47,500 bases of DNA from Prorocentrum cordatum (Eukaryota; Sar; Dinophyceae; Prorocentrales; Prorocentraceae). Location of the stretch: positions 90,001 through 137,500 of the forward strand of contig CAUYUJ010016491.1 of assembly GCA_963575745.1 (NCBI GenBank), in the 5' to 3' direction. A program made the position numbers and the translations under genes. How positions within the stretch are numbered: position 1 is the first letter of the stretch; each line of letters starts with the position of its first letter. The notes under the pieces are model-generated. The model did not search any database, was not told where the DNA came from, and worked only from the letters and a program-made list of their open reading frames with translations. Below are positions 17,455-27,508 of the stretch, piece by piece.

Positions 17455-17660
17455 AAGACACGTGGGATACGAAAAGGTAACGATACTGCTATTGCCTGGA
17501 CCTCTCCCGGGGTGTTTTCGAACTCAGATTTCGAGGCAATCCCAGCGGTGGCGACGAGGCCTCCTGGCAGGCCGCACACGGTCAACATCGGGGCAAGGTT
17601 GGCGGTATCGGTGCCATTCGTCCTCCTCGGAAAAACAAGCCCCAAGAGACCCCCAGGGTG
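17455..17660 (+). repeat. Dispersed repeat M, copy 1
   Basis: Contains GATACTGCTATTGCCTGGAC, CTCCCGGGGTGTTTTCGA, ATTTCGAGGCAATCCCAGCG and GTGGCGACGAGG. The same order of words recurs at 26955-27085, 30520-30645 and, more diverged, 40535-40625. No clear terminal repeats. Confidence 0.65.
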
Positions 17661-17903
17661 AAAAAACGCAAGGACTGAAAATGACGACGTGGGAGGTCCT
17701 CCTCGCTCATCGCCCCGGGTGGCCGCCGCCAGCCGCCGGCGCGCGCCCCGGCAGAGACCGGCGCGACGAGCCCAGCAGACACCCCGCGCTGCAGCGGGGT
17801 CCAGTGCGGCCTGCCTGAGCCGGACCTACGGAAGACGTTGGGGCAAGATCAGCACCGGCTCGGCCGCCCCCGGCGCCCCGCGGCGGTGCCCGCCGCGTCC
17901 GGC

Positions 17904-18064
17904 GGTGGACAAGCCTCCTTTTAGCAGACCTCCCCTCAATGAAAACGGCCTGGGACCGAAGCCGACGCACCTGGCCGCGCAAAAATGCCGGCCGCGACGC
18001 CCTCGCGCGAGCCGACAGCGGCCAATTCCTCAATCGACGTGTCAGGGCAGGAGGTCCGTCCACC
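17904..18064. mobile_element. TIR element H, copy 1
   Basis: Left end GGTGGACAAGCCTCC; right end GGAGGTCCGTCCACC, complementary over 15 bp with one or two mismatches. The interior has AAAACGGCCTGGGACCGAAG and AATCGACGTGTCAGGGCAGG. Copies: 31522-31683 and 43696-43857, all about 160 bp. Non-coding. Confidence 0.85.
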
Positions 18065-18098
18065 CCCCCTCTCTTTCCCCTCCCGCGGCCGCCTCCTC

Positions 18099-18244
18099 CC
18101 CTGACCTTCCAAGAGGGCAAAAAAATAGCACGCGACTCAAAAACCTATCCCAAAGCTATTCTACGTCTTGGTTTTAAGCTGTTTCGCTCCGTTTTGTAAG
18201 TTTTAGGCCTCCAGTGCTAAAAATAGCTCTCTGGAAGGTCAGGG
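18099..18244. mobile_element. TIR element B, copy 2
   Basis: Ends as in copy 1 (15415-15561): CCCTGACCTTCC...GGAAGGTCAGGG with the adjoining AAAAATAGCAC / GTGCTAAAAATAGC. 146 bp, flanked by TC on both sides (18097-18098, 18245-18246). The interior aligns with copy 1 throughout. Confidence 0.9.
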
Positions 18245-18289
18245 TCCTTCCCCTTCCTCCGGCATCTGGGCCAAGAGGCAACGCAGCCC

Positions 18290-20205
18290 CACGGCCTGCC
18301 AAGATCTCCAGTAGCTGGTAAACAATATTCTAGCTCGCGCGCGCGGGGCGGGTCCCCGGACGACAAGTACCCCGGCAAGGTCCCGGCAAGGTCTGTTCAA
18401 GGATGCCGGAACTCTCTTCTGGAGCCGCAGAGGGCTCCGAATCGGTCCAAGAGGGCCCCAAGAGGTCTCCCAGACGGTTCAAGAGGCCACCGAGACGCCC
18501 AAAGAGCGCTCCAAGACGCCGATGATGACCCCAAGACGGCCCAAGAGGCCTCCAAGTGGCCTCCAAGAGGCCTCACAAGAGGGCCCGACAGGGCAAAATC
18601 ATAAATTTTACGATGGTTTTGAAGGATTTTGACCTTGTCGCCTTTTCGGCCATCTGATGCTCCAAGACGGCCCAAGAGGCCCCCAAGACCGCCCCAAGAC
18701 GGGCCTAGAGGCTTCCGAGAGGGCCCCAAGAGGGCCCAAGAGGGCCCCGAGACGGCCCAAGAGGCGCCCAAGACGGCCCAAGACGGCCCCAAGACGGCTC
18801 CAAGAGGGGCCCAAGAGGGGGACCACCAACCGAAAACTCGAGCCTTCCGCCCCACAAGGGCCCCAGGAGGCCTCGAGAGGCCCCCGAGAGGCCCCCAAGA
18901 GGTCCCAAGATGCCTCCAAGAGGCCCCCAAGAGGCCCCAGGAGGCTCCCAGGAGGCCCAAAAGAGGCCCCAGAAGTTCAAAAATGCCTCCCAGGCGCCCC
19001 CGAACGGCTTCTCAAAAGACCCCAAGAGGCCTCCCAAAGAAGCATCGACGACGACCCTGTTTGGCCCCAAGAGCAACACAAGATGCCAACGAGAGGCTTC
19101 CTCCTCCGCTCCTTCCTCCTCCGCCTCCTCCTCCTACTTATCTTCATTCTCCTCCTCTCCTTCTCAGCCTCTCCTCCTCCTCCCCTCCCCTTCCCCGTCC
19201 TCATCTTCCTCCTCCTCGGCGGCGCCACAATGGCCCCGGGCCCACGGCGAAGCAGTAGCGATCATGCAGCATGGGTCAGCGGAAGGAGCGAAGCGATTAA
19301 ATTCGCCGGCCCAACGGGCCAGAGGCGTGCTAAGGTCTCCGGTAACTGGTAAACAGTATTTCTAATTCGCGCGCGCGGGGCGGCCCCTTGGGGTCCCTGG
19401 ATCAAAAGTACCCCGGGCGGAGCCCGGGCGGAGCCCGGGACACTCCCCCAGATCCTCCAGGATCTCCCCATGAGGGCCCCAAGAGGCCCCCAACACAATC
19501 CAAGAGAGGTCCGAGACGCCCGAAGATCGCTCCACGGCGCCCAAGATGGCCTCCAGACGGCCCAAGACGTCTCCAAGATGACCCAACAAGCCTCCAAGAT
19601 GACCCAAGAGACCTCCAGGATCACTCCCAAGAGGGCCCCAAGAGGCAAAAATCAATGCTTTTTCTTATGTTTTGGACAGGCTTGGGCGTTTTAACCTTTT
19701 CGGTTCCCCGACGCCCCTAAACGGCTCAAGAGGCCTCCAAGATCGCCCCAAGAGGGCCCAAGAGGCCCTCAAAAGGGCCCCAAGACGGCTCCAAGACGGC
19801 CTCAGAGGCCTCCAGGACGGCCCAAGAGGGCCCCAAGAACGCCCCCAACACGGTCCAAGAGAGGTCCGAGACGCCCGAAGATCGCTCCACGACGCCCAAG
19901 ATGGCCTCCGGACGGCCCAAGACGTCTCCAAGATGGCCCAAGAAGCCTTCAAGATGCCCAAAGAGGCCTCCAAGAGAACTCCCAAGAGGGCCCCAAGAGG
20001 CAAAAGCCTGTGCTTTTCCTCTGGTGTTGGACAGATTTGGGCGTTTTAACCTTTTCGGTTCCCCGACGCCCCTAAACGGCTCAAGAGGCCTCCAAGATCG
20101 CCCCAAGAGGGCCCAAGAGGCCCCCAAGAGGGAGACGGCCCAAGACGGCTCCAAGACGGCCCCAGAGGCCTCCAGGACGGCCCAAGAGGGCCCCAAGAAC
20201 GCCCC
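18290..20205. repeat. CCAAGAGGC / CCAAGACGGC array with 355-bp higher-order unit
   Basis: A 10-bp-scale word (CCAAGAGGCC, CCAAGACGGC, CCCAAGAGGG) repeats through the stretch with variable phase. It is broken by short unlike segments (18600-18655, 19660-19720, 20015-20070). Two of these, with TTGGACAG then GGCGTTTTAACCTTTTCGGT, lie 355 bp apart, and so does GAGGTCCGAGACGCCCGAAG (19504, 19859). GGTAAACA.TATT..CGCGCGCGGGGCGG also appears twice (about 18316 and 19346). Long frames in all six readings (Arg/Pro or Trp/Leu/Gly-rich) are repeat translations. Confidence 0.85.
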
Positions 20206-20324
20206 CAACACTACACAGCTCCCGACGCCGCAGCTCCACACTGCAAACGACCACTCGGACAGGCGACCACGGTGCGACATTATGGGCCGGCGGAATGAGC
20301 GAAGCGATTAAATAAAAGCAGAAT

Positions 20325-20560
20325 CGGCCAACATTGGATCGGAAAATCGGGCCGATTCGGAATGTAAATCGAGTAGGACCGCATGGACACGGAGTCGGAA
20401 TCGAATCGGATCGGCCGCGCCAGGACGCACAACAACACCATGCACACGTCGGCCGGATCGGATCTAAGAAACATCGAAACCGAATCGGGCAAGCCGGAAT
20501 CGGCATCGAATCGGATCGTCCGGATCGAGTTGGACCCTGGTAGAGCATCCCGGTTCCTAA
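20325..20560. repeat. Degenerate GAATCG/GATCGG repeat, second field
   Basis: Words AATCGG, GGATCGG and GAATCGA recur at irregular spacing, as at 12140-12345. The interval just before it (20206-20324) has no feature I recognise. Confidence 0.6.
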
Positions 20561-20608
20561 GACCCTGACACCGTAGCGTTGTCGACCTCTGTGTTTTGCC
20601 TCAAGCTC

Positions 20609-20733
20609 GCCATCGCTCAGACGTCCACTTCCCGTGCATGTTTTGGTTTCGTGCGTGTTTGTTTCGCTCGCTGGTCCAGGATGGTCCTCAAGGGTCCTCG
20701 CCGAGAAAAAAATGCACACGTCCGAGCGATGTC
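20609..20733. mobile_element. TIR element E, copy 1
   Basis: Left end GCCATCGCTCAGACGTCCA; complement of the right end reads CCTGACATCGCTCGGACGTG. Interior: GTTTCGTGCGTGTTTG and TCCTCGCCGAGAAAAAAATG. Copies at 23905-24034 and 32377-32504, all about 125-130 bp. Non-coding. Confidence 0.8.
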
Positions 20734-21149
20734 AGGCAAGTATGGGGGGCCCACTGCGGGCTCCACGGCCACCGAAAGACAGCTGGAGCCCCGCCTCCCC
20801 GAACCGTACCTTTGCTGGAGCTGTGGTGGCTCCAGGGACTGTTCGCGCGTCGTGCAAGCCATCGTCGTCCTCCTGCTCCTGATCGGCCTTCACCTTCGTC
20901 GTCGTCGTCGTTGTCGTCGTCGTCTTCGTCGTTGTTGCCGTCGCCGGGCACCCAACGGATGCTACAACAGCGGGGTGCGCTGTACAGTCATCGGCCTGAC
21001 CTAAGGAACGATACATAAGGAACGAAGCCCCTCTTTCTTCAGGGAGTAACGCATAGGGACGATAAACAACGCATGCAAACCTAAGGAACGACCGAGCCCC
21101 TTCTGAAACGTATGTGTTCCTTATGCAAGCCGCTCACTGTAGCGTCCGT
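20734..21149. other. Intergenic, no gene
   Basis: A short (CGTCGT)n run lies at 20897-20942. ACCTAAGGAACGA recurs at about 20999, 21017 and 21079. It also resembles ACCTAAGGAACGGCC near 16041. No gene. Confidence 0.5.
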
Positions 21150-21413
21150 CGGGTCCCCTCGTGTGCCCCTCCTGGGGCCTCTTGGGCCCCACCTGGCCCC
21201 CTCTCGGAGCCTCTGGGGCCTTCTTGAGCGCCCCAGTGAGGCCCCGCGAGGGCACCCGTCACCATCACCACCACAATCACCGTGCCCATCACCATCACAA
21301 TCACCATGACCATCACAATCACCATCACCATCTTCATCTTCATCATCATCATCATCATCAACATCATCATCATCAACATCATCATCATCAGCATCATCAT
21401 CATCATCATCATG

Positions 21414-21458
<45 letters not shown>

Positions 21459-21595
21459 GTCAGCATCATCGTCAGCATCATCATTATCATCATCGTCATC
21501 AGCCTCACAATTATTTCATCATCCCATCACCATCAACATTACCATCATCATCCGCATCACCAGCATCATCATCATCAACATCATCATGCGATTTC
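21150..21595 (+). repeat. GGCCTCTTGG remnant followed by (CAT)n microsatellite
   Basis: 21160-21255 is the opposite-strand form of the CCAAGAGGC array. 21256-21595 is CAT/CAC triplets with CAG and CGT interruptions. Poly-His, poly-Ile and poly-Met frames are artefacts. Confidence 0.9.
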
Positions 21596-22000
21596 TCCCC
21601 CTTCCCCCCTTCGCGCTCAAACACCTGCTCCTCCTCATCCCGCTCCTCGTATTCCCAATATTCTTGTTCTCTGTCCTCGTCCTCCCCATCATCGTCATTC
21701 AGATCGTCTTCCTGGTGATCTTCCTCCTCATGTTGCACGTTCCTTTTCTCTCTATCTCTGTTTCGTTCTTTCTATCTCTCTCGCGATGTCCTCCACCATT
21801 TTCTCTGGCAGGGTGCTCTCGCCCGAGACACCGTTGCGCATTCTTGGATTCTCAGTCTGCCCTCTGCCGCTCACGTGGCCACCGCCTTCTCGACTGCACT
21901 GCTGCGTGCCCGCTCGCTTCTCCTTCGCTCCTCTCTCCGTCCCCCGCCTCCTCCTTCCCTCCTCACCATGCTGTAGCTGGAGATGTCCTTGCACAGAACA
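21596..22000. other. Intergenic, pyrimidine-rich, no gene
   Basis: CT-rich sequence (CTCTCTATCTCTG and similar). No element or protein signature seen. Confidence 0.5.
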
Positions 22001-22245
22001 CGTGCGCGCCAGACAATACGGGCTGCGCCACAGGTTGCGCCGCGCACTGCGGCATCGGCTGCGCAGTCTGATGCGCCATCAATTGCGTCATGGATAGCGC
22101 CGTGGGCTCCTCCAAGGGGGGCTCCATGGGCTGTGCAACCGGATTGCGGCATGATTGGGACCGTAAATTGCGCTATGGGTTGCGCCATAGGGTTTCCTCG
22201 GCCGCCGAACAGGACACGGCCCCGTTACGCCGTAGGTTGCGCCTG
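22001..22245. repeat. Degenerate 10-13-bp repeat (TTGCGCCAT type)
   Basis: GGTTGCGCCGCGCACTGCGG, ATGCGCCATCAATTGCGTCA, AAATTGCGCTATGGGTTGCG and GTAGGTTGCGCC show a loose short-period repetition. No gene; unrelated to neighbours. Confidence 0.5.
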
Positions 22246-22760
22246 CTTGGATAAAGAATTCCCATGGGACGGCCAGTCGACTAAATTCTTCTCCAAAGAC
22301 ACCTGGTGGTGGACACAACCCCGAGCAGCGAAACGCCATGCAGTGAAAATGGCCAGAACCACTCCACGTGAGCACGGCACCGCACTCCGAGGGCAGCGAA
22401 CCGACGTCCCGCACCAACCGACTGCATATCCAGCGGAGCGCACGCCCGTCCGCAGAACAGACCGGGAACTGTGCCACTGTCGAGTGAACCAATGCACCAT
22501 GTCATCAGTCGACATGCCTGGGCGGGCATCATCGCAATTCGGCAGCGATTGACGGGGGCAATGAGAAGAGGCGGGCCTTCTTACAAGGCTCGGGAGTCCC
22601 CCGGCTTCCCGAGAAGTCCCACCAGCCCTCTGGTCGAAGGTGGACCGACGATGTCTTGATTTCCTCTTACAAAAAAACCCTGCTTCCCCTTCGGTGAGGG
22701 TTTTGTCACTGCTCCCTATTATTGCCCTCTCCCCCAGGCGACTGGTAGCCAACCAGGAGC
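22246..22760. other. Intergenic, with element I relative at 22555-22640
   Basis: 22560-22640 contains AATGAGAAGAGGCGGGCCTT and CCGAGAAGTCCC words shared with element I, reduced in length. No gene recognised in the remaining sequence; overlapping frames of 80-190 codons show no family motif. Confidence 0.45.
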
Positions 22761-22895
22761 CATGCGGCGGCAGCGGCGGCGGCGGGCAGCGCGACGGCGG
22801 CGGCGACGGTGGCGGCAGCGGCGACGGCGCGGCGGCGGTGGCGGCGGGCAGCGGCGGTGGCGGCGGCGGCGGCGGCGGCGGAGGCGGCGCGGCGG
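22761..22895 (+). repeat. (GGC)n microsatellite
   Basis: GGCGGC with ACG and GCG interruptions, pure at about 22857-22885. Confidence 0.95.
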
Positions 22896-23204
22896 ATTGG
22901 CCCCCAGTAGCTGCCCATCCAAAGACGACTGCTGAGTATGCTGAGGCTCGGGCCATACTAGGGTGCTACGTATGTGTTGGGAGGGCGGGTGGGGGTGAGC
23001 GAGACGGCTTGCGGGCGGGGAGGGGGTCTTGACCCTTCCCCCTGCGCCCTCCCCTGGACTTTTTGGACAGGGGGTCGCGGGTGGTTGGAGGGCACATTTT
23101 TCGGCCCCTGGGAGGGCCAGTTTTTGACACTCCTAACAAGGATCGTGGCCTCCGGGGGGGGGGGGCGTCGATCGGGACCCTCCCTCTTTTGATCAATAGC
23201 ATCG
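22896..23204. other. Intergenic, no gene
   Basis: GC-rich, with a G-run at 23155-23164. Nothing recognised. Confidence 0.5.
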
Positions 23205-23450
23205 ACAATGGCCCCATGAGGCGCTCCAGGGCTACCAAGAGAGCCCCAATAAAGCCCCAAAAAGGCTCCAAGAGGGTCCCAAGAGGGCCCCAAGAGGCAC
23301 CCGAGAGGCCCCCAAGAGGCCCCCGAGCGGCTTCAGAGAACCCAAGATGATTTCTGAGATGGCTCAGATAGCCCAAGCTGGCTCAAGATGGCTCCCAAGA
23401 TGTTTCAAACCGCCCCAAGACCGCTCCAAGAGCGCTCATTGAGAGCCCAA
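23205..23450. repeat. CCAAGAGGC-type array, second locus
   Basis: CCAAGAGAGCCCCAATAAAG, CCAAGAGGGTCCC and CCAAGAGGCACCC repeat as in 18290-20205. Shorter and more diverged. Confidence 0.75.
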
Positions 23451-23904
23451 AGAAGCGGGTTGCCGGGTCCTGAGGGGCGAGCTGAATTGGGGACCCCCCA
23501 TCCTGTAATGAATGGCCTCGAAGATGATCCCAAGAAACCTTCCGGGGTTACCAAGAGGGTTGTAAGATGGCCCCAAAAAATCCCAGAGAGCACCAGCAGC
23601 AGCAGCAGACGCAAAAACACCTCTAGATGGTTCCATGAGTCCTCATCCGCGGCGTCCTCATCCTAGTCCTCGTCTTCCTCATCATTGTCCTCATCCGCGG
23701 CCTCGTCCTCCTCGTAATCCTCGTCCTCATCCTCCTCCTTTTCCTCCTCCTCCGTCCCTCGCCCCCACGCGGCCCCCAGGGATGGCCCGAATAGGCCTTC
23801 CAATGCTACCCCTTTGCTCCCAGAGATATTTCGGTTCGCCCTGGTTGCTCGCTCTGTTTACCTAGATGCGTTTCTTCGTCCTTTTTTTCCGTCAGCTCTC
23901 ACTC
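23451..23904. other. Intergenic; TCC/TCG tract
   Basis: 23630-23760 is an interrupted CCTCGTCCTC tract. No gene. Confidence 0.5.
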
Positions 23905-24034
23905 GCCATCGTTCGGACGTCCATTCCCTGTGTGTTTTTTTTTCGGTTTCGTGCAGGGTGTTTTTCGCTAAATGATCAAGGATGCTCCTCGATGGTCTTC
24001 GCCGAAAGAAAAATGCACACGTCCGAGCGACGCC
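23905..24034. mobile_element. TIR element E, copy 2
   Basis: Left end GCCATCGTTCGGACGTCCA, right end CACACGTCCGAGCGACGCCA. Interior shared with copies at 20609 and 32377 (GGTTTCGTGC, GATCAAGGATGCTCCTCGAT). Confidence 0.8.
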
Positions 24035-24535
24035 AGGCTCATGGGCAGGGCTTCAAAATGGGCTGGTGGGGATACTTTTTTGTTCGCGAGCGCGCAGGGG
24101 TGCTGGGCGCCGTCAGGGAATTGCAAACGAGCAATGGCCTAAATGACCCACTAGGCGCGAAGGAGAAACTGGTGGGGATACTTTTTTGATCTGCGGCTCC
24201 AAGGACGATTCCAGAGACTGGGTCGAAACAAACTTGGGGCAACAAGCAAGATAATTGCCAGCGGGCCAAAAGCCAACGCCGGAATGCACGTGCGAAGAAC
24301 AAAATGAACCTCACTAGGCCGAACCAAAACCGCAGCCGACGGCGGACAGCGGGGCGTCGCACAGTGGCGCCAGCAACCGGCAGACCGGACGGCGAAGGGC
24401 AGGGCGAGCAGGGGGGGAACAAGGGGGGGAAGAGAAGGCGGGGGAGGGACAGGGGGGCAAAGGGAGCCTCACTCACAGAGCACCTCGTGTGCTCGAAGAC
24501 AAGACGTCACTGAAACAGGCGTCGGTAGTCTTGTC
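24035..24535. other. Intergenic with a short direct repeat
   Basis: GGTGGGGATACTTTTTTG occurs at about 24064 and 24170, about 105 bp apart. No gene recognised. Confidence 0.5.
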
Positions 24536-25560
24536 GTGAGTCCCGAGTGCATGCGTCCGTGGACGGGGGGGACGTCGCGTGGGACCATGGCGGCACTACC
24601 CACAAGCGTTCAGGCCCCGTCTGGGGGGGGACTGCGGGCAGGTGTGCACCACCTGAACACCGCAGAATGGCAGGGCGTCGTTGTCGTCCACGAGCGACAA
24701 ATCCTACCAGAGGAAAGGGCCGATGTCGCTTGCATGGCCGGGAGCCGGAGAGCGCCTGCCAAGAGGAAGCACGGCCCTGCCAAAGGATGCGCCACTTGTG
24801 CAGGAAGCCAGCCTCCACGGCCCACCTGCCAGTGCCCCATCGGGCGCACCCTGCCGCGTGGAAGGAGTGACGACCTCGGGGCAGGCGCGAAGACGTGGCA
24901 CTGTTGGGGGGACGCCGACAGGCGTGATCAGCACCGCAGCGTGCGTAGAGGAGGGGGGGGAGGCGCAGTCGATAGCCGCAAATCAGGAGAATACAAGAAA
25001 GAGAGGCACAAGTGGGCCAGGCGACGCAGACAGCCGAGGACCCAACAGAGCGTCGCCCATGGCGGGTCAGGGGGTAAGGTCGTCGGCGTCGCGCAGCGGG
25101 ACGGGCCCGTCGTGGGAAGGCGGAACCTGCCAACGGATGAACCACTTGTGCACGAGTGTGCCCACCCGCAGGTGGTGGTCGAAGGGCCCGCCGCTGCAGT
25201 CGTCGTGAAGGAAGAGGGGGGGGGCGCAGCCGATAGCCGCAACCAATTGAATACGAAGGAGGAGGAGGAGGAGAGCCAGGTGGCGACACAGGCAGTCGAG
25301 GACCCAACATGGCGTAGTCGGAATGTAATCAGAGGGAAGGCGCCTGCCTGGTGGGGAGGAAACGCCACCGGAGCAAGGCCACCAGTCGTCGGATGTACTC
25401 CGTCGCAGGAGCTGGGGGAACAACCTTCACAGCAGTGGGCTGGGCCCGCCGTGGGAAAGAGGAGCCTGCCAAAGGATGTGCCAGCTGTGCAGGACAGCTG
25501 CGACACCAGTGGCTGTTCTCCCGTATGGTCCTGAGTAAGGGCCGGCGAAGGGCTGCGTTG
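24536..25560. repeat. Diverged tandem repeat, about 345-bp period, three units
   Basis: Blocks of the type GAGCCTGCCAAAGGATG..CCA.CTGTGCAGGA recur near 24780, 25125 and 25470. CGCAGTCGATAGCCGCAA-like words occur at 24964 and 25227, and GAGGACCCAACA at about 25037 and 25299. Units have diverged with indels. Frames on both strands run through the units. Confidence 0.6.
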
Positions 25561-26265
25561 TCGTGTGTCTGGGTGGCTGTCCCGTGGTCCCCCTGCTGAG
25601 AGAGTGGCCCAGTCAGATGGCGGCTGACGAACGGATAGTCCAGAGGGGATGTTCCGCGGCTTCCGCAGCCCCGGTCGTTTCCGCCGTGACTTCCCGCACC
25701 TTCCTCTGGACAGTGCCACGTGAGCCGGGCGCCACCGACCCAGGTGCAGCTGCCACTGCCGGGTCCAGTCGACGTTGAGGCCCAGCGCGTCGCTGAGGAC
25801 CCGTACGTCGCACTTGTGGCTGCGAAAGGACTCCAGGAAGAGGTGGCAGGTTTGCGGGTCGTGCCGAAGCGGGTCGGCCGCGCCCTTGCTGCCGGGCACA
25901 GACTGCCGCTTGGCGAAAGCGTGCCAGGTGCCAGTGAACATCGATCCTAGTGTGACTTGGAGTCGTCGTATCGCTTCGCCGGGCGTTTCCCCGGGGAGGT
26001 CCCACTGGATGTTGTTGATTCCTGTTTTGTGCAGCTGCTGCCCCGTGTGGGGGTCTTTGGGTTCTGGCCATTGCGGCGGGTCGGGCCTCTGGTGTGGCCG
26101 TGTGTCCTGGCCGCAAGTTTCCACCGCAAGGGCCTCGCTGCCCTGGCTGGGGGACTCGCGATCTGCTCGAGACAGCTCCAGCTGCACGCCTGGCAGGACT
26201 TTGTGGGGAAATGCAGGCCTCAAGGTTGGCCGCCAGGCTGGCACGGTGCGGGGGGAACTGCTCAC
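24928..26265 (-). CDS. Hypothetical ORF, 445 codons, weakly supported
   Basis: A single open frame on the minus strand. The N-terminal half (26265-25560) has protein-like composition, for example GINNIQWDLPGETPGEAIRR, SMFTGTWHAFAKRQ and HLFLESFRSHKCDVRVLSDA. The C-terminal half runs through the 345-bp tandem repeat and yields Ser/Thr/Pro/Cys-rich copies such as SCTAGTSFGRLLFPTAGP. No signal peptide, membrane span or family motif is recognised. The frame may be a fragment of a gene fused by chance to repeat DNA. High GC content makes long spurious frames common here, so confidence is low; codon-usage comparison with the 978-codon gene would help. Confidence 0.25.
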   Translation of the reverse strand: MSSSPRTVPAWRPTLRPAFPHKVLPGVQLELSRADRESPSQGSEALAVETCGQDTRPHQRPDPPQWPEPKDPHTGQQLHKTGINNIQWDLPGETPGEAIRRLQVTLGSMFTGTWHAFAKRQSVPGSKGAADPLRHDPQTCHLFLESFRSHKCDVRVLSDALGLNVDWTRQWQLHLGRWRPAHVALSRGRCGKSRRKRPGLRKPRNIPSGLSVRQPPSDWATLSAGGPRDSHPDTRQRSPSPALTQDHTGEQPLVSQLSCTAGTSFGRLLFPTAGPAHCCEGCSPSSCDGVHPTTGGLAPVAFPPHQAGAFPLITFRLRHVGSSTACVATWLSSSSSFVFNWLRLSAAPPPSSFTTTAAAGPSTTTCGWAHSCTSGSSVGRFRLPTTGPSRCATPTTLPPDPPWATLCWVLGCLRRLAHLCLSFLYSPDLRLSTAPPPPPLRTLRC

Positions 26266-26309
26266 AATTGGGAGGCCTGTGCCAGGATGGGAGTTGTGCC
26301 CATGAAGCG

Positions 26310-26440
26310 ATGAGTGAAGAACTTTCTGAGGCCTTTCCGTAGGACGGAAAAAAACTCAGAAGGCGCGAGGGCTTCTGAGAAATCCCGCCGCCTTCCGAGA
26401 AGGCCTCTTCCTTCTCGCTTCCCCCCCCCGCCCGCCGCCG
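26310..26440. mobile_element. TIR element I, copy 3
   Basis: GAGTGAAGAACTTTCTGAGG at the left; AGAAGGCGCGAGGGCTTCTG, CCGCCTTCCGAGAAGGCCTC and CTTCTCGCTTCCCCCCCCCG at the right. Shorter than the other copies, apparently with an internal deletion. Confidence 0.65.
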
Positions 26441-26954
26441 ATCGATGCCCGAAAAAACCCTACCTTGAGTCGCCGCCGCCGCGACTCGGCCCCGCAAGTC
26501 GCCCCGACCGACAGCCTTTCGCGGGCGCGCCCGGGGGGGCGGAAGGCTGCTGTCCACGTCGTCGTCGCCGTCGTCGTCGTCGCCGTCGTCGTCAGCGTTG
26601 ACACACGTGGGGGGGGGCAAAGAAAGCTGGCCTTCTCCGACGGTGGCGGTTGGGCGTTGCTTAAGTAGGGGGGAGTACGCTTCAAGCGTAGGATCGACTA
26701 CGTGATGAACTTGCCGCGAAATATACTGTTCCAACAAATCTGCGAGAAATACGTGGGATGCTCCGCGATCTACGGAGCATCCGGCATACTTTTTTGTAGA
26801 TCCGACGGAACAAGTAGATAAGGGGGCAAATCAATTCTGTAGTCGATCCCCTGGTCGAACGCTGGTGGCCACTGGGGCCCTCAGTGTTCGACCGGGGGAT
26901 CAGTCGTGCCCCTTTTGGGCCCACTGGGGCCCCTTCGGGTGCACGGAAGGTGGC
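26441..26954. other. Intergenic with two strong hairpins
   Basis: 26553-26600 is a (CGT)n tract. GGATGCTCCG-CGATCTA-CGGAGCATCC (26758-26784) and a hairpin with 20-bp arms (26845-26901, GATCCCCTGGTCGAACGCTG against GATCCCCCGGTCGAACACTG) lie close together and may belong to one small element. No gene. Confidence 0.6.
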
Positions 26955-27085
26955 CTGTTTTGGGGGAAACCAGAAGGTACCGATACCGCTACTCTCCGGA
27001 CGTCTCCCGGGGTGCGTCCTAAGCAGGATTTCGAGGCGAATCCAGCGGTGGCGACGAGGGCCTCCCAGGAGGCCCAAGAAAGGGG
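26955..27085 (+). repeat. Dispersed repeat M, copy 2
   Basis: CCGATACCGCTACTCTCCGG, GGTGCGTCCTAAGCAGGATT and TCGAGGCGAATCCAGCGGTG, then GCGACGAGGG. Same order as at 17455 and 30520. Confidence 0.7.
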
Positions 27086-27125
27086 GAAACGGGCGAAGGG
27101 TAGAGGTAAGTGCACCTTGGTTTAG

Positions 27126-27276
27126 GTCGGGCCTGTGCCCCTACAGGGGGATGTTGGACGAAACCTGTAAAATACTGAACACATATTCCACAGATGACCA
27201 AACATGCTTAAAGATAGTCCCCAGATTATGTTTTGACTATCTTTGAATATTCCCCTCTGTACAGGGACAGGCCCGA
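27126..27276. mobile_element. TIR element A, copy 2
   Basis: Left GTCGGGCCTGTGCCCCTACA then GGGGGATGTTGGACGAAA; right ACAGGGACAGGCCCGA. Middle contains AGTCCCCAGATT. About 150 bp, a shorter variant of 2136-2320. Confidence 0.8.
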
Positions 27277-27508
27277 ATGAAACCTCGTTCTCCCCTGATG
27301 CAAAGCCCCCTGCGGCCTCGGGAGAGGCTTGGCAGGCTGACGGCCGGCTGCCCCTCCGAGAGCCTCCTGGGACGGCCCGCCCTCTCTGCCTTCCCCCCCG
27401 AGCTGCGTCGCCTTCAAGGGTGCAGTCCCCGCCGAGGTGGCCGCACGCACGTTTGGTTCGGGAGGAAGAACACCGCGGCCTGGTCGCCTCGCTGGCGGGG
27501 CGCAGATG
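27277..27508. other. Intergenic, no gene
   Basis: GC-rich sequence without recognised element. Confidence 0.4.

Noticed and set aside
18397-20311. Several 110-230-codon frames on both strands
   Set aside because: All six frames are open because the CCAAGAGGC array lacks stops; sequences are repetitive and carry no domain.
23375-23395. Possible spliced-leader piece (TGGCTCAAG)
   Set aside because: Only nine bases match and it lies in the CCAAGAGG-type repeat, with the upstream leader bases absent.
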